A stretch of 64,000 nucleotides of DNA from Symsagittifera roscoffensis (GCF_963678635.1 NC_087066.1:31811301-31875300), one strand, 5' to 3'. Shown: positions 25,028 to 35,818, numbered from the stretch's first letter. The notes: generated by a model from the letters alone, not told the origin. Numbers and translations are program-made.

Positions 25028-25580
25028 CTTAAACATCAGAAACGAATCCAGTAACTACGCAACCAGAATAGACAATTTCAATTGAACACCCATTTCAAGG
25101 AACTCCAATTTACATCGTTGTTCTCCGCATAAAACTCCTGCCTGATTGAAGTTTAGTCAGACAACTGAGGTATCAAGAAATATAAATTTCAGTAAAGCAA
25201 AATTAAGTTTGCAAATACCTTAGAAGCCATTTTTTAAAGAACGGGAGCACTTACTCGTTTGGAATTTGGACAACTTAGGACATGCGAGAAGTGCAAAAAA
25301 AGTGACAGAGGGGAAAATTTTTACTTCAGACGCGCCGAAAGTTTTTCAAGTCGCATTTTGAAATCGGCTGGAATGTCGTTGTACCAAAAACATCTTGCCA
25401 AGCAATGAGCATGCTTTACCCTATGTAGACCCAATGTTTAATGTTTCATAGAATTGCCATTCATGCCAAATAAACTAGATCGCTATGATGTTTGCTCCAT
25501 ATGTCTGTCTGCTGTTCCGACTTTTTGCTTTTGCCATTTATAGAGACCGACGTAGATCACCAATAATTAGTAATTAGAGC

Positions 25581-25624
25581 TTTTGTCTGCTTTGTTTGTC
25601 AGCCCGAAAACAAAGCAGACAAAA
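25581..25624. repeat. Perfect 17-bp inverted repeat next to exon 3 donor
   Basis: The left arm TTTTGTCTGCTTTGTTT (25581-25597) and right arm (25608-25624) are exact complements around a 10-nt loop. In the minus-strand transcript this hairpin begins about 9 nt inside intron 3, immediately after the GTGAG donor. Confidence 0.9.
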
Positions 25625-25633
25625 TGATCTCAC

Positions 25634-25778
25634 CTGAGATCTGAGTCCACATACGCTTCACCTGTCGGCTCTCCGAGGTACGAGGAGTCCGAGTCATCCC
25701 CGAGACCCTGGATTCTGATTCCCGACTGCAGATTCGATCCATTTGTGTCACCGATCTCAATGAAATCATCCTCAACTC
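25634..25778 (-). CDS. RING-propeller gene, exon 3
   Basis: This exon encodes about 48 residues, VEDDFIEIGDTNGSN...GDDSDSSYLGEPTGEAYVDSDL, an acidic and probably disordered linker. The acceptor GTATAG|GA completes a Gly codon with the single G at the end of exon 2. The donor is CAG|GTGAG, a strong consensus. Confidence 0.8.
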
Positions 25779-26059
25779 CTATACATGCAACAATAAAAGG
25801 TACAAATTAACTGCATTTAAAGTTTCTAGCATAGTCAATTACACATTTCAATTCAAAAAACTTTCAAAATTCAGAAACATTTCGAGAGCAGAACGATAGA
25901 TGATTCGACTTTTACTTGCATGCTTATATACTCAGGGTGAAGAAAAAGTTTAATTCTCACCCAGCATATAATTAGTAACTTGGCTAAAGCGCGTAGCCAC
26001 AAATTGAAAAAAAAAAATCTGCATAAGTTAGCAATATTTTGTAACGTTTTGAGATGGAC

Positions 26060-26270
26060 CTTGGAGGTGGTTTCTGCCACCGGTTGATTTGGAATCTCCG
26101 TTTGTCAATCTTCCACTAGTGGGGGGCGTGGCCGTGTCAAAAGTGTGCACTCCTGCCATCTTCTGCAGCATCAACACCTTCATGTCTATCCTGAGGTCCT
26201 CCAGGGTCATACTTGGGAACTTATTCTGACACGTGGGACATTCCAGTCCTCTATTACTGTACGTGCTATT
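26060..26270 (-). CDS. RING-propeller gene, exon 2
   Basis: This exon carries the last zinc pair of the RING (CPTC in RGLECPTCQNKF), then a predicted helix (LRIDMKVLMLQKM) and a Ser/Thr/Gly-rich linker. The acceptor TTGCTTCAG|AAT is phase 0 with exon 1, and the donor CAAG|GTCCAT is phase 1 with exon 3. Confidence 0.85.
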
Positions 26271-26365
26271 CTGAAGCAACAATGAGCCAACTATTCTATT
26301 AGGTTCTATAAAGTCATTCATGCTTGCCTTTATTGTGCTGTGATCCTTTTTAAAATTCTATGAAA

Positions 26366-26415
26366 TGTATTGTGATAACGTGTAGGCAAGCTTGCCTTCA
26401 CGTTATCACAATACA
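26366..26415. repeat. 50-bp near-perfect palindrome without spacer in intron 1
   Basis: The sequence reads inward from GTATTGTGATAACGTG to a central GGCAAG|CTTGCC with one mismatched pair out of 25. Beyond it, TTCTATG on the left matches CATAGAA on the right after a few inserted bases. In the transcript it would form a very stable hairpin about 100 nt upstream of exon 2. Confidence 0.9.
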
Positions 26416-26690
26416 ATATATTGCATAGAATAGGAGGAGGCCTTACAAATATGCCTTTCTCGCGCGTTGAATTCTTCTCCAGGCATGAATTTACCTCGTA
26501 ACATCGTTTTTACAGACTGACTGATATTTTTTTCTATAAGGTCGGTATCAGCTTTCTAATTTTAATAGACCTCTAAAAATGGCTATTACTTTTTCTAATT
26601 GTTGCGAAATTTCAAGAGATAGATGAAACTTAAGGCGCTTCAATTAATATCAACAACTTTTTGGACCGGGACAAATAAAATCCTTCTAAT

Positions 26691-27044
26691 CAGGGGCGGA
26701 TCTAAGACTTTATTGTGGTAGGGGGGGCAATGCGAATTATTAAATTTTGTCGACCTTTTTTTAGGTCGACCAAATTGATATTCTGAACTCTGCCAAATCA
26801 CTTTTCCACCAAATTTCTTGCGTCGCAGGCAATTTTTTGAAAAAACAGGCCAAAGAAGGCGTTTTTAGGCATTTTTGGAAAACTTTAACCAAAAAATCGC
26901 GTTTTTTCGGCGCGCGCTCCCCCTCAAAATTAGTCTATATTGGCGCCAAAGGCGCCTTTAGAAAAATTTTAGGGTCAGTCAGCCAAAAATGGATATCTCA
27001 AAGTAGTAAAAAGGGGGACGCCCCCCGCTCTAAGTCCGCTACTG
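26691..27044 (-). mobile_element. hAT-type MITE, copy F, with perfect 8-bp target duplication
   Basis: The ends are CAGGGGCGGATCTAAG and CTCTAAGTCCGCTACTG, and both flanks are exactly CTTCTAAT (26683-26690 and 27045-27052). The orientation is opposite to copies A, C, D and E. The interior has GTCGACC...GGTCGACC, GGCGCGCGCTCCCCC, TATTGGCGCC and GGATATCTCAAAGTAGTA. This is the best-preserved copy and defines the family as hAT-like. Confidence 0.92.
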
Positions 27045-27052
27045 CTTCTAAT

Positions 27053-29282
27053 CATTTTTTGAATCGTGTAGCTTTATATCCCCATCACATTGAAAGCCTA
27101 ATTTTGCTACAATTTTTGAAAAAAATGTGAAAAAAATTCAATTTTTCATTATGCAGAGACCAAAAACGTATCAAAGAATTTAGTTTGCAAAAACTCAAAA
27201 AATATCAAAGTTGTTTAAGGCACGTATTGGATTGTCAATAAAAATTCAATGCAGCTAGAAGGTAGATAATTTCAGATTTTTGCCATAAATTAAAAATATC
27301 GTACGATATTAACTTTATCGTACTGAAGTGAAAAAACTTTTGGATTAAAAAGAAATAAAAAATTTGGAAGAAACAGGTTTAAAAATAATAAATTATTACT
27401 ATTATTGATTTCCTTTTGGTAAAACCAACCGTAACTGAGTAATCCTGGTTTTTATGTATCTTTTGTTCTGCTCAGATTCTACAAGTTTTACTTAAAGAAC
27501 AAAACAGCTATTTTTCAAGCCATCTTCGTTTTTGGTTCTGAGTGTGCGTTAAATGAGGTACACTTGGAACATGCATTTGAATCAACTAAAATGGGCGTGA
27601 TAAATGTGAATAATTTCCCCGAGTGAAAAGTTTTCTCTGCAAGTTCCACAAATATTGAGGCAACTGAGCCGCCCCCTATAGCCTCAATTTAGGGGTTTAA
27701 TACAGTAAAAATTTAGAAGCAAAGATGAGATTTGAAAAGTTGAAACAAAGATAATGATTTCAAATCCAGGTGTTTGTCTATCTGAAGTTAAATCAATATT
27801 CCGACCATTGAAAATGGTGAGGAACTTTGTATTGAAAATTTTGATTGTTTCTCTTTTTTCGACCTTAAGGCCAAGAAAAAATAAATTTACTCGAAAAAAA
27901 AGTTTAAGATGCAAAAATTTGTGCTTCGTTGGCAAGAACTTTTGTAAAAAAAAAACTAAAATAAAATTTGAAAAAGAAAAAACATGTTCTTTTTTTCAAT
28001 TTTTGTTTTCCATTTTTTGGAAGACAAATGTTATCGTTATGTCTTATTCTTTAAGTTTCTGTGCGTTTGTATAATTCTAAAATCGCAAGCCATGCTAAAA
28101 ACGACACTAATGAGCAGAAAATAATAGAATTTTTTTTAATCAATTTTTATGTTTCAATTTTATCTGTTTTTTTTTTCGAAATATGGTCAGAACATTCTGC
28201 GCTACTTGCATAGCAACCGGCTATCCTTGTTTCAACTTGCATGTTTATTTAACAAATCAGCTAATTTCTGGCATATTCCTGTCGCACACTTTTTAAATTC
28301 TCCCATAATTACAATCAAGTGCATTCCCCACACCTTCTCAGTATTGATTAAAAAACTAATAGATCACATGCAAAAAAACTGAGTATATCATTTAAAAAAG
28401 AAAATATGATGAAATCATGTTTGGGAAAGAATTAAATATAAAAAAATCAAGACGACAAGCTGTCTAATGTGAAAGTCACGTTCATCAGTATAATAAAACT
28501 TTAAGGAAAAAAATCGTCCGCAAGCTTTTAGTTTTTGCTTTCGCAACAGATGATTCTCCGTTTGATTTTCCTAATCAATAAAACATTAATTCAAGACTAA
28601 ATCATTTCAATAATGATAACAAAAGAGCTAATTCTTGGTTTTTTCTTAAAAGAACTACTGAATTAATTCTCAAAGCAAAAGGTATGACAGAAGGCAGTAA
28701 AATATATCGAAGTCCCTCATAGTGTATATAAGACTTGAGACATTGATACAAACATATCTGTTGATGTTTCTGAATTTTAACAGCTATAAATTACCATGCC
28801 GAAAATAGTGAGCCAACGGTTTCAGTAGAGCAGCGGAAATAAAAATATCTTTTTTTGAAATAAATCTTCTTGTGTAAAATTGTCAGAACTTTTAGAGCCA
28901 CATCAAATTAAAATTAATCATGGAAATTAAACTGGCAACAAATTATGAGCCAAGAAAACTTAATAGTCACTTCTGGAAAAGGTTGAGATACAATTCAAAC
29001 TCTGGTTCTATTTTGCACAAATCCAAGGCCTATCCCTATCCCTGTCCAACCACTCACTACAGCTTCTCAAATGCATACTTTTAAAATATTGGAAAAAAAT
29101 CTCTTTGAAAATTTTTATTCTTTGCCTTAAATTTTACGTAAACAAACATAACGCTCAAAAAAAAGCCAATAAGTAAAACAATTGAATCTTAAAAAAGGAT
29201 TGAGCAAACTTTTTTAAGAGAAACTTGAAAAAAATTTGGCTTTCAAAACATTTAGATAAGACTTTTTTTATCTAGTAACTGA
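27053..29282. other. Intron 1 of the RING-propeller gene, no coding content
   Basis: The sequence is AT-rich with short lysine/phenylalanine-rich ORFs only. A second copy of the ATGGTCGGAATATTCTG module lies at 28178-28245. Confidence 0.55.
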
Positions 29283-29321
29283 TTGCAACAACCTTGGTTA
29301 TCGCAAGTGTAACACAGATGC

Positions 29322-30085
29322 GAAGCGGAGCTTCGCACCACTTGCGATACAACACGAACACAAACAAAACATTAGAAGTCGAAAATGGAAAAAGGTGGAA
29401 AAACTAGGTCTGCCAAACGTTATATTTTCGTTTTTCTCAATAATAGTTCATTGTAGGCAAACACGCCAAAAATTTGAATCATAAAAAGGCAACGGAACAA
29501 AATTGACGAATAGGAAACAAAGTCGACAGTCTTTAGGCAGACACAAGTTGAGTCAAAAAAGATGATTTTATCAAGAACAAGTTTAAAGTCCCACCTACGC
29601 CACAAGGAACACCACTTGCATTTGCAACTTCAAGGAAAAATGCTTGCATCACAAAAAAAAAGAAAAATTAGTGATGTGACAACTAAGCCGACAACCTTTG
29701 AGCAGACACCAAATGAACCAAAAGATTTCAACTCCCCCTGAAAATAAAATGAACAACAATTGCACTTGCAATGTAAATTGCTTACAGCACACGAAAAATC
29801 CTGTGACAATTTAGCCGGCAAAGCTTGAGCAGAAAAAGGAAATTCCGATTATTCACTTTTTACCGAAAAAAAATTTCAATTTCATACTTTTTCATCCGAC
29901 CGAAATCCTACCCCAGTCGTTATGGTGCAAAGGCACCATGCTAGCTCTAGTCCAAGTGGCAACGAACCTGGCAGTTGTTAAGGTTCAATAACAAAGCAGG
30001 CAGCAAAAGCAAATAATATTTGTAACAGTTGTTTACGGGGAAAATTCTAGCTCCCGATTACAAGAACGTTACTCTCGCAGGTGTA
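29322..30085 (+). repeat. Dispersed repeat family 'GCGAAGC', copy in RING-propeller intron 1
   Basis: It begins CACAGATGCGAAGCGGAGCT then TCGCACCACTTGCGATACAAC and ends TTTACGGGGAAAATTCTAG, CCCGATTACAAG and CTCTCGCAGG. Internal sub-repeats like GTGACAACTAAGCCGACAAC then TTTGAGCAGAC occur near 29676 and 29797. Just upstream (29297-29310) GGTTATCGCAAGTG pairs with CACTTGCGATA, giving a nested hairpin around the module. Confidence 0.5.
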
Positions 30086-30371
30086 AAAATGGACATATCA
30101 AATCAAAAACCTATAAAAATAACCGAAAATGAACAAGATGCACACTGTTCCTTGATAAACCTTGGTTTAGCAGTGACTCCCGTTTAGGACATGTTTAAAA
30201 GTTTTTGAAATGCAACTGTAAAAACACCCTAAAGCGCAGCTCCTTAAATCAAGAGGATTATACATATCCTTTTATGGTGCCTCTGACTTTTCCACTAATC
30301 TTATGTAATCTGTTTCATAGTAATCGCCTTTAAAAACGATCTTTATTTATTAGTTTAATTTTATACCCTAC

Positions 30372-30512
30372 CTTTGTCCATGCACTGAGACATCTGCAGC
30401 AGAACGAGTGTTGACAAGGCAGTGTTCGAGGCTCGAACAGGATATTGTGGCAGAGTGAACATGTGATCATAAATTTCACTTCCGGGAACTTACTCTCAAT
30501 TTCGGCGTCCAT
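30372..30512 (-). CDS. RING-propeller gene, exon 1
   Basis: The ATG at 30512 gives MDAEIESKFPEVKF followed by the RING core: CSLC, then CQHSFCCRC with the usual C-x-H-x2-C-x2-C spacing, ending AWTK. The donor is AAG|GTAGGG, phase 0. The last RING zinc pair (CPTC) is in exon 2. An upstream 5' UTR exon cannot be excluded. Confidence 0.88.
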
Positions 30513-31106
30513 GTTGAACAAAATAACTTTAAATTTGATCCGTATGATATAAATAATGGGTTGTAATGAGTAAACTTCGAGAAATTGAGTCTCAAATTTA
30601 AAAAAATAATAATAAAGATATTTTCAGACGAACCGACCCAAACCAATTTTTCTACATAGTATACTACATATTAAACTATTGTAGTTGAACATTTAAAATA
30701 TATTTGTGAGCTTTGATGGTTAGCTCAGAAACACGAGCGTTAAGCACTTGAAAGTGAATAAACTAAAAAAAATCTAAAATGCAACTAAACTACGAATAAT
30801 AGAAGCACTCAACACTCCTTCATAACTCAAATAACTTTTAGATCTCAACACAAGCAATCAATCCGATTCAGTATACTCTGTCAGAAGTTGTCACAAAATT
30901 AAATCGTCTATATTACAAAAAATGTTTTGATGCATCTAAAGCGCACAACTTTGATTTTCTAAGGGCCCCTGAAATAGACATTTCTTTCGATTATTTCAAA
31001 AAATGACCTTCTTTGGTTGAAGACCATGTAAAAACCTTTGCCTCAACTTCTCAAAAATAAAAGCTAATTCCTGACCTGCTCACTGTGAGCTTTGAAAAAA
31101 ACTCGC

Positions 31107-31174
31107 CACACACATTATTTAATTGAATATCTAGGTTATTCACACACATTATTTAAATGAATATCTAGGTTATT
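31107..31174. repeat. 34-bp tandem duplication
   Basis: CACACACATTATTTAATTGA followed by ATATCTAGGTTATT is repeated head to tail with one mismatch (T to A). Confidence 0.85.
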
Positions 31175-31329
31175 AACTCTTAAATTTACATAATATTGCT
31201 AAGTCAAGATATGCATCATTCTGGCAAACAGGTTTCAGTCAATGGAAAAAATTGAATTTCCATATGCATCGGAGTAATTCAAGTAATTTTTAATGCAAAT
31301 TACAAACAATTAGTAGTTTAGTTGCGCAT

Positions 31330-31986
31330 TCACTGTTCTTTGCCTCCACCCCATTTAGCCGATGGCCCATTAATAGGAAACTTCTTAAATTTGTCGCTTT
31401 TCAGATACTTTTCGATCTGCGGTAGAGAAGCTATGTCTTTTTTGAACCTCGCTACATTCGAAAACGGCTCCAGCACTTTCGAATCAAAGACTTCGTTGAT
31501 ATCTAACACCTCGTACATGTAGAAATCTCCAACAAACAGTTTGTCACCTAGCAAATATTTCTTGCTTGCAAACCACATTTCGAACTGTTTCAGCATTTTC
31601 ACACAGTATTCCGAATATTCGGCGGTTTTCGCTTCGAAATCATCGCCGTAACAAAGCGTCGAGAACCTATTTCGCATATCATGAACAGTATCCAACATTG
31701 CCTCTTGTTTGGTTATTTCCTCGTTTGAACCTCCGCCAAATAATCCGTGTTTCCGGCCAATGTATTTCAAAATTGCACATGATTGTGATGTTTTGAAGTC
31801 TCCGTCAACCAGATATGGCAAATTAGGAAAATCGATTCCCAGTTCAAGTTTGTCCTTCGCAAACCACTCTTGGTATCCTTCGGGAGTGTATATCTTCTGC
31901 TCATAAGGTATCTCCAGATACTCCAGAACGAGTCGGATTTGTTCGGCAAGACCACGGATGTTCCAGTAGCCAAGGGTAACAGCCAT
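31330..31986 (-). CDS. Glutathione S-transferase, Mu-class-like
   Basis: The 218-residue product has the usual length for a Mu-class GST and is encoded in one exon from the ATG at 31986. The N-terminal thioredoxin fold starts MAVTLGYWNIRG, with catalytic Tyr7. LDFPNLPYL-type residues 50-59 (IDFPNLPYLV) and the Gln-Ser pair at 68-69 bind glutathione. The C-terminal helical domain follows (DFYMYEVLDINEVF) and the product ends SAKWGGGKEQ. The enzyme conjugates glutathione to electrophiles in the cytosol. It lies about 3 kb downstream of RPS17 on the same strand. Lack of introns could reflect intron loss or retroposition; no poly(A) remnant is evident. An ATTAAA sequence follows the stop within about 50 nt. 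Confidence 0.93.
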   Translation of the reverse strand: MAVTLGYWNIRGLAEQIRLVLEYLEIPYEQKIYTPEGYQEWFAKDKLELGIDFPNLPYLVDGDFKTSQSCAILKYIGRKHGLFGGGSNEEITKQEAMLDTVHDMRNRFSTLCYGDDFEAKTAEYSEYCVKMLKQFEMWFASKKYLLGDKLFVGDFYMYEVLDINEVFDSKVLEPFSNVARFKKDIASLPQIEKYLKSDKFKKFPINGPSAKWGGGKEQ

Positions 31987-32329
31987 CAATTAAGATCTTG
32001 AAAAATTGACAGTACAAATTGACAGTACATTTTCCATCCCTCAAGAGAAATTGTTCTGAGTCATCCTTCTATACATAACAAGACGGATCGTATCAGATCA
32101 AAGCTCTAAATGTTCTGAATGCCCTCTAAAGCCATCAAAAGTTCCTTATACCGCAACACACTACCTAGAGTAAAAATGTGAATATACGGCTGGCAACGTA
32201 TTAATAAGAACAAATTGCTAAGCACATTTCAATGTCGAATAATTTAAACTTCTTCCACGTTAATTATCCTAATTTGAACTATAGTAGTCGAGGTAGTCCC
32301 ATATAAAAACTATTATAGTTTTGTGAAAA

Positions 32330-32605
32330 CGCTCACAGGTGAAATATCTTCTACACTTTGTGCATTTAAACCCAAGCCTACTCAATGCAGGACCCTCAAT
32401 GGGGAGGTGGTATGTCATTCATTTCGCCATAGCCGTTACTACCTTGAGGCGGATGACACTGGGACACCTCTGACTGTGAGTGCAAATAACATTTCCGTGA
32501 TCCTCGTCCTGAGAGACGCGCGCCTTATCACACTCGGTCACGGCCGCTTAGCATTGGGCATCAATATCTCAGACTCCGTAAATGCATCCACCAAAAATTG
32601 CTAGT
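32330..32605 (-). repeat. GC-richer block with tRNA-like A-box (possible SINE)
   Basis: On the minus strand, GGCCGTGACCGAGTGTGATA then AGGCGCGCGTC resembles the D-arm/A-box region of Ser/Leu tRNAs, and the block is clearly less AT-rich than its surroundings. A B-box is not convincing. On the plus strand the same DNA has a 93-codon ORF without any recognised domain, which I take to be incidental. A tRNA-derived SINE is my best guess. Confidence 0.3.
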
Positions 32606-33892
32606 TAAAAAGTTGAAATTAGTCTAGAGACTAAAACTTTCTTTGAAAGTCGAAACAAAAACGAATAAATTATTTCAATATGGCCAATAAATAATATAGC
32701 CAATAAGACCGTCAAGGAACTTAAAACTTGTTAGAAAATATAATTATTTTTCAATCATTCCATATGGCCTTGAAATTTTTCAAAATTCAAAAATCTTATA
32801 CGATTTACTGACCAAAAAAACATTTGAGAACACTGGATCAAAAAGGAGTTTTCAAAAATTATTCCTTTGAAATTAACAGTCATTCACGTTGTTTCTAGCA
32901 ATTTGCACATTTTATATTGGAGAGTGGAATGCGGCTTCGGAAAAGAATATGAAATTGAAGTCAACCTGAAAGGAAACTAAAAGTAAAACCACCGAAAAAA
33001 ATTTAGAGCAAACACTTTTGAGACTATCACCAGGAAAAAATAAACGAAGAAACCACACGACTTAAGAAAGCTTCTTCACTTTGTCCATTGTTATTTGGAA
33101 ACAATCAACAATCTGTTTTTTTTTAAAGAATTTCCTAAATTCATCATACAACAAAGGCACAAAGCTGCACTTCGCAAAGACAAGCAAAACAACAGAAATA
33201 CGGATAGCCGGTTAATAAGCAAGTAGCCCAAATGTTCCGACCATATTCTTTAAAAATGCACAAAGACTAGTTTAGTTTTTTTCAGATTAGTTTCTTTTAT
33301 ACTAGTTTCGTTTTTCTACGTGGTGTGATAAAAGGATCTGGACAAAACTACAACTTGGGCATATTCGACAGTCATAGTAATAACGGCAAATTTTCAATTG
33401 TTTATGCTGAAGTTTTTTGAGTTTTTGGTTTTCAAAATGACGTTAATTAAAATCCATAACTAAATTCAAGCATATATAGGCTATTGTAAGCGGATTAATT
33501 TAAGCATAAATAAGCATGTTTGATCGCTGTACTCGCTCAAAATTAGACAAAAACCATTTATTTCAAACCGATTTTTCTCGACACCGGAAAAAACGTGGAC
33601 AATTTTTTGAAGTCATTGAAATAACGACTTAAATGGCTTTAATATGATATATCACTCAATCCTTTCCGATCATTATTTGTGATACCTAATTTTGCTTGGA
33701 AAAAAAACTGAAACATCCAAATACATAGTTTCTCTGCATTTTTCAAATGCTCGGAACAAAAGTCTCTGAAAATTCAGGAAACACAAAATAAACCTTGAAA
33801 GAAAAATCGCTTTGATAAAGAACGAGCGACATTTGGTGATCAATCCAACTACCTTACGAATTAAATGCAAGCAACCACGATCTGTTTGCTAC

Positions 33893-34312
33893 ACAGAGGG
33901 GAAGCTGAGCTTCGTACCCGTTGCGATACAAAGAAACACAACCGCCAAGAAAAAAAACACTTAAGCAACTACAATTTAACTTGCCTACAACAAAAAAAAA
34001 CAATTCTATGATGTGGCAAGTAAGCCGACAAAACATAAGCAGACAAATGATTAGTGAACAATTTTTTTGAAACTGAATATTCACTGTTTGGAAAAAAACA
34101 AGTCCTGCCAGATTCGAACCCAGAACCTTTGCCGTCACAGGCGTATTCGTTACCTTCAGACCAAAATTGCCGGAGACGCAAAAAATGTTTAATTTATTAT
34201 GAACTGAACCTAAATTTACCCTTTCTAATTTTGACCATTCTTAGAATAAAGTTATTTACGGGAAAAACGGCTAGTACCCAATTGCAATACCCTTGCTCAT
34301 CGCAAGAGTTCA
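33893..34312 (+). repeat. Dispersed repeat family 'GCGAAGC', short copy
   Basis: It starts CACAGAGGGGAAGCTGAGCT then TCGTACCCGTTGCGATACAA and ends TTTACGGGAAAAACGGCTAG, ACCCAATTGCAATAC and CTCATCGCAAGAG. It includes GATGTGGCAAGTAAGCCGAC and, on the minus strand, a tRNA-like segment (34101-34179). Another end module is at 34826-34872. Confidence 0.5.
34101..34179 (-). pseudogene. Degenerate tRNA-like sequence inside repeat
   Basis: The minus strand reads TTTTGGTCTGAAGGTAACG (A-box-like) and, 30 nt on, TGGGTTCGAATCTGGCAGGA, an excellent B-box/T-arm. The acceptor stem does not pair, so this is a Pol III promoter-bearing SINE head and not a tRNA gene. A related segment is at 39731-39811. Confidence 0.45.
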
Positions 34313-35058
34313 AAGATACTTAGGCAAAAACTATCTTCACAATTTGGCAAAAGGCAAACACCATTAGAAAAATACATGCCATAATACATTTATGTTTTTA
34401 TTTCTTCAAATCAACTTTTTGTCGTTTTTATTTCCCATGCGTATTCTAACAAAATTACAATCAAAAAACTTAGCACTACGAGTGCATTTATCTAAATACG
34501 AAATCTGCAAACCGAGAAAATAGCTGCCGTAAGAAATTATTTTTGGCATTGTCTGACCCTTTACCGACCTCTACAAATTCTACCTAAATAAGCACCCTAA
34601 AGATTCAAAGAACGCAATATCAAGTCACTAAACCGATAAAATAAATCAACCGAACAAATGGGAAAAAGAAAAGACGAAAAAACTGAAGGATAAGAAAATC
34701 GGAGTTGGTAAATTTACTTACAATCAACACACGGAAGCAAATTTCGAATAGAACGGATTTTGAAATGCAGTAATGTCCAAGATACGTCTGTTCGTGAAGA
34801 TGACTACCAATGTCAACCTGTGAAAAAGTAATTAACGGAGAAAAAGCTTAGTAACCGATTACAATCCTTTCGCTTATTGCGAGAGCAAAAATTGAAACAA
34901 AAACAATGGGTATGAGAAACTGAATAGTACAAATGTATTAAATCCAGCTTCACAATGTGCCACCAAAAATATCAACAGAAGCATCGCATATCGAATTCAA
35001 GCTATCATAAATTTCCAAGTTCGATTCCAATATCCAATGGTGCTTCCTCAGGTGGGAT

Positions 35059-35275
35059 TTACTGTTCCATGACTTGGAGATTCTGGATGGTGGCGAATCC
35101 GAGTTGCTTCAACATCTCGTGGGTGTCCTTGTCGACCTCGATCGTCTCCTGGTCCAACTGGGACTGGACTGGGACTATATCGTACCTCCTCTCCCTCTCC
35201 TCCTCCTGCAGTTTTAGGGAGATGCCTCTCACGTCACTGCCCTTCTCAATTCGCCGCATCAAATGAGTGACGTAT
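35059..35275 (-). CDS. RPS17: 40S ribosomal protein S17 (eS17), exon 2
   Basis: This exon encodes [20 protein letters not shown] followed by LQEEERERR, the strongly conserved second half of eS17, ending NLQVMEQ and a stop. The acceptor TTCAG|ATAC completes the Gly codon split after exon 1. The predicted protein is about 123 residues, some 12 shorter than the vertebrate protein at the C-terminus. A further exon is unlikely because an in-frame stop follows directly. Confidence 0.93.
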
Positions 35276-35663
35276 CTGAACATGATTGATTAACCCCACT
35301 TTTATTTTAACAGTTGAACAACTAACCCAGAAAAAAAGCATCAATAATCTGAAGCAAGGATTGAAATATAGCTGATAGTAGATCAACTTTCAATATAGTA
35401 GATAACTGTCGGAAACTTTTAAACTAAATAAGTTACAGATTTATAGATCTATCAACAGAAGTAGAACCTTTTGAAAATCCTCAAAATCATTCGGTTTTTA
35501 TGCTTATATCGCCCTTGGTGTCCTACAACTCCAGCAACCCCCTAAATTTTTGTTAAAAAATGAATAAAAATGTGTTGTAATTAAGTTTTCGGGGAGCTAA
35601 AAGTTACGGCGTCAAAACATGGAAACCTTGGTCCTCATGCTAGTGAGAGAGAATGGTACTGAC

Positions 35664-35818
35664 CCTGCGATCTGGTTCCTCAGTTTCTTGCTGGGAATGA
35701 CAGCCACTGTGCCACAGACCATCTTGTTGTAGTGGAAGTCATCGGAGAGTTTGCTGTAGTACTTGTTGATCAGCACCCGTGCTGCTCGCTTCACAGTTTT
35801 AGTTCTCACGTGACCCAT
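35664..35818 (-). CDS. RPS17: 40S ribosomal protein S17 (eS17), exon 1
   Basis: The ATG at 35818 gives [20 protein letters not shown] then Y, matching the eS17 N-terminus, and continues to [11 protein letters not shown]. The donor is GG|GTCAGT and the 388-bp intron ends at 35276. eS17 is a structural component of the small ribosomal subunit. The start codon lies only 235 bp downstream of the TRDMT1 stop on the same strand. In that gap there is an AATAAA signal and also a possible 5' UTR intron (donor GAAG|GTAAAT, acceptor TTTTAAG), so an own promoter or co-transcription are both possible. Confidence 0.93.

Larger units (their letters stand above)
19371..30512 (-). other. Gene span: RING finger protein with beta-propeller-like C-terminus, at least 7 exons
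   Basis: The predicted product is about 500 residues. It has an N-terminal C3HC4 RING finger split across exons 1 and 2, a short helix, an acidic Asp/Ser/Glu linker (exons 3-4), and beta-propeller-like repeats resembling NHL blades (exons 5-7). RING-NHL proteins of the TRIM2/3/32/71 type are E3 ubiquitin ligases, but B-boxes and a coiled coil are not seen here. Six exon boundaries fit GT-AG with matching phases. The exon 5 to 6 junction does not (exon 5 ends phase 0, exon 6 needs two bases), so an exon or an alternative boundary has been missed between 20635 and 24162. Introns contain a hAT MITE (19947-20346), a BEL/Pao remnant and another hAT MITE (26691-27044). Confidence 0.8.

Noticed and set aside
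32323-32604. 93-codon plus-strand ORF in the GC-richer block
   Set aside because: No domain recognised. The minus strand has a tRNA-like A-box, so a SINE explains the composition better.
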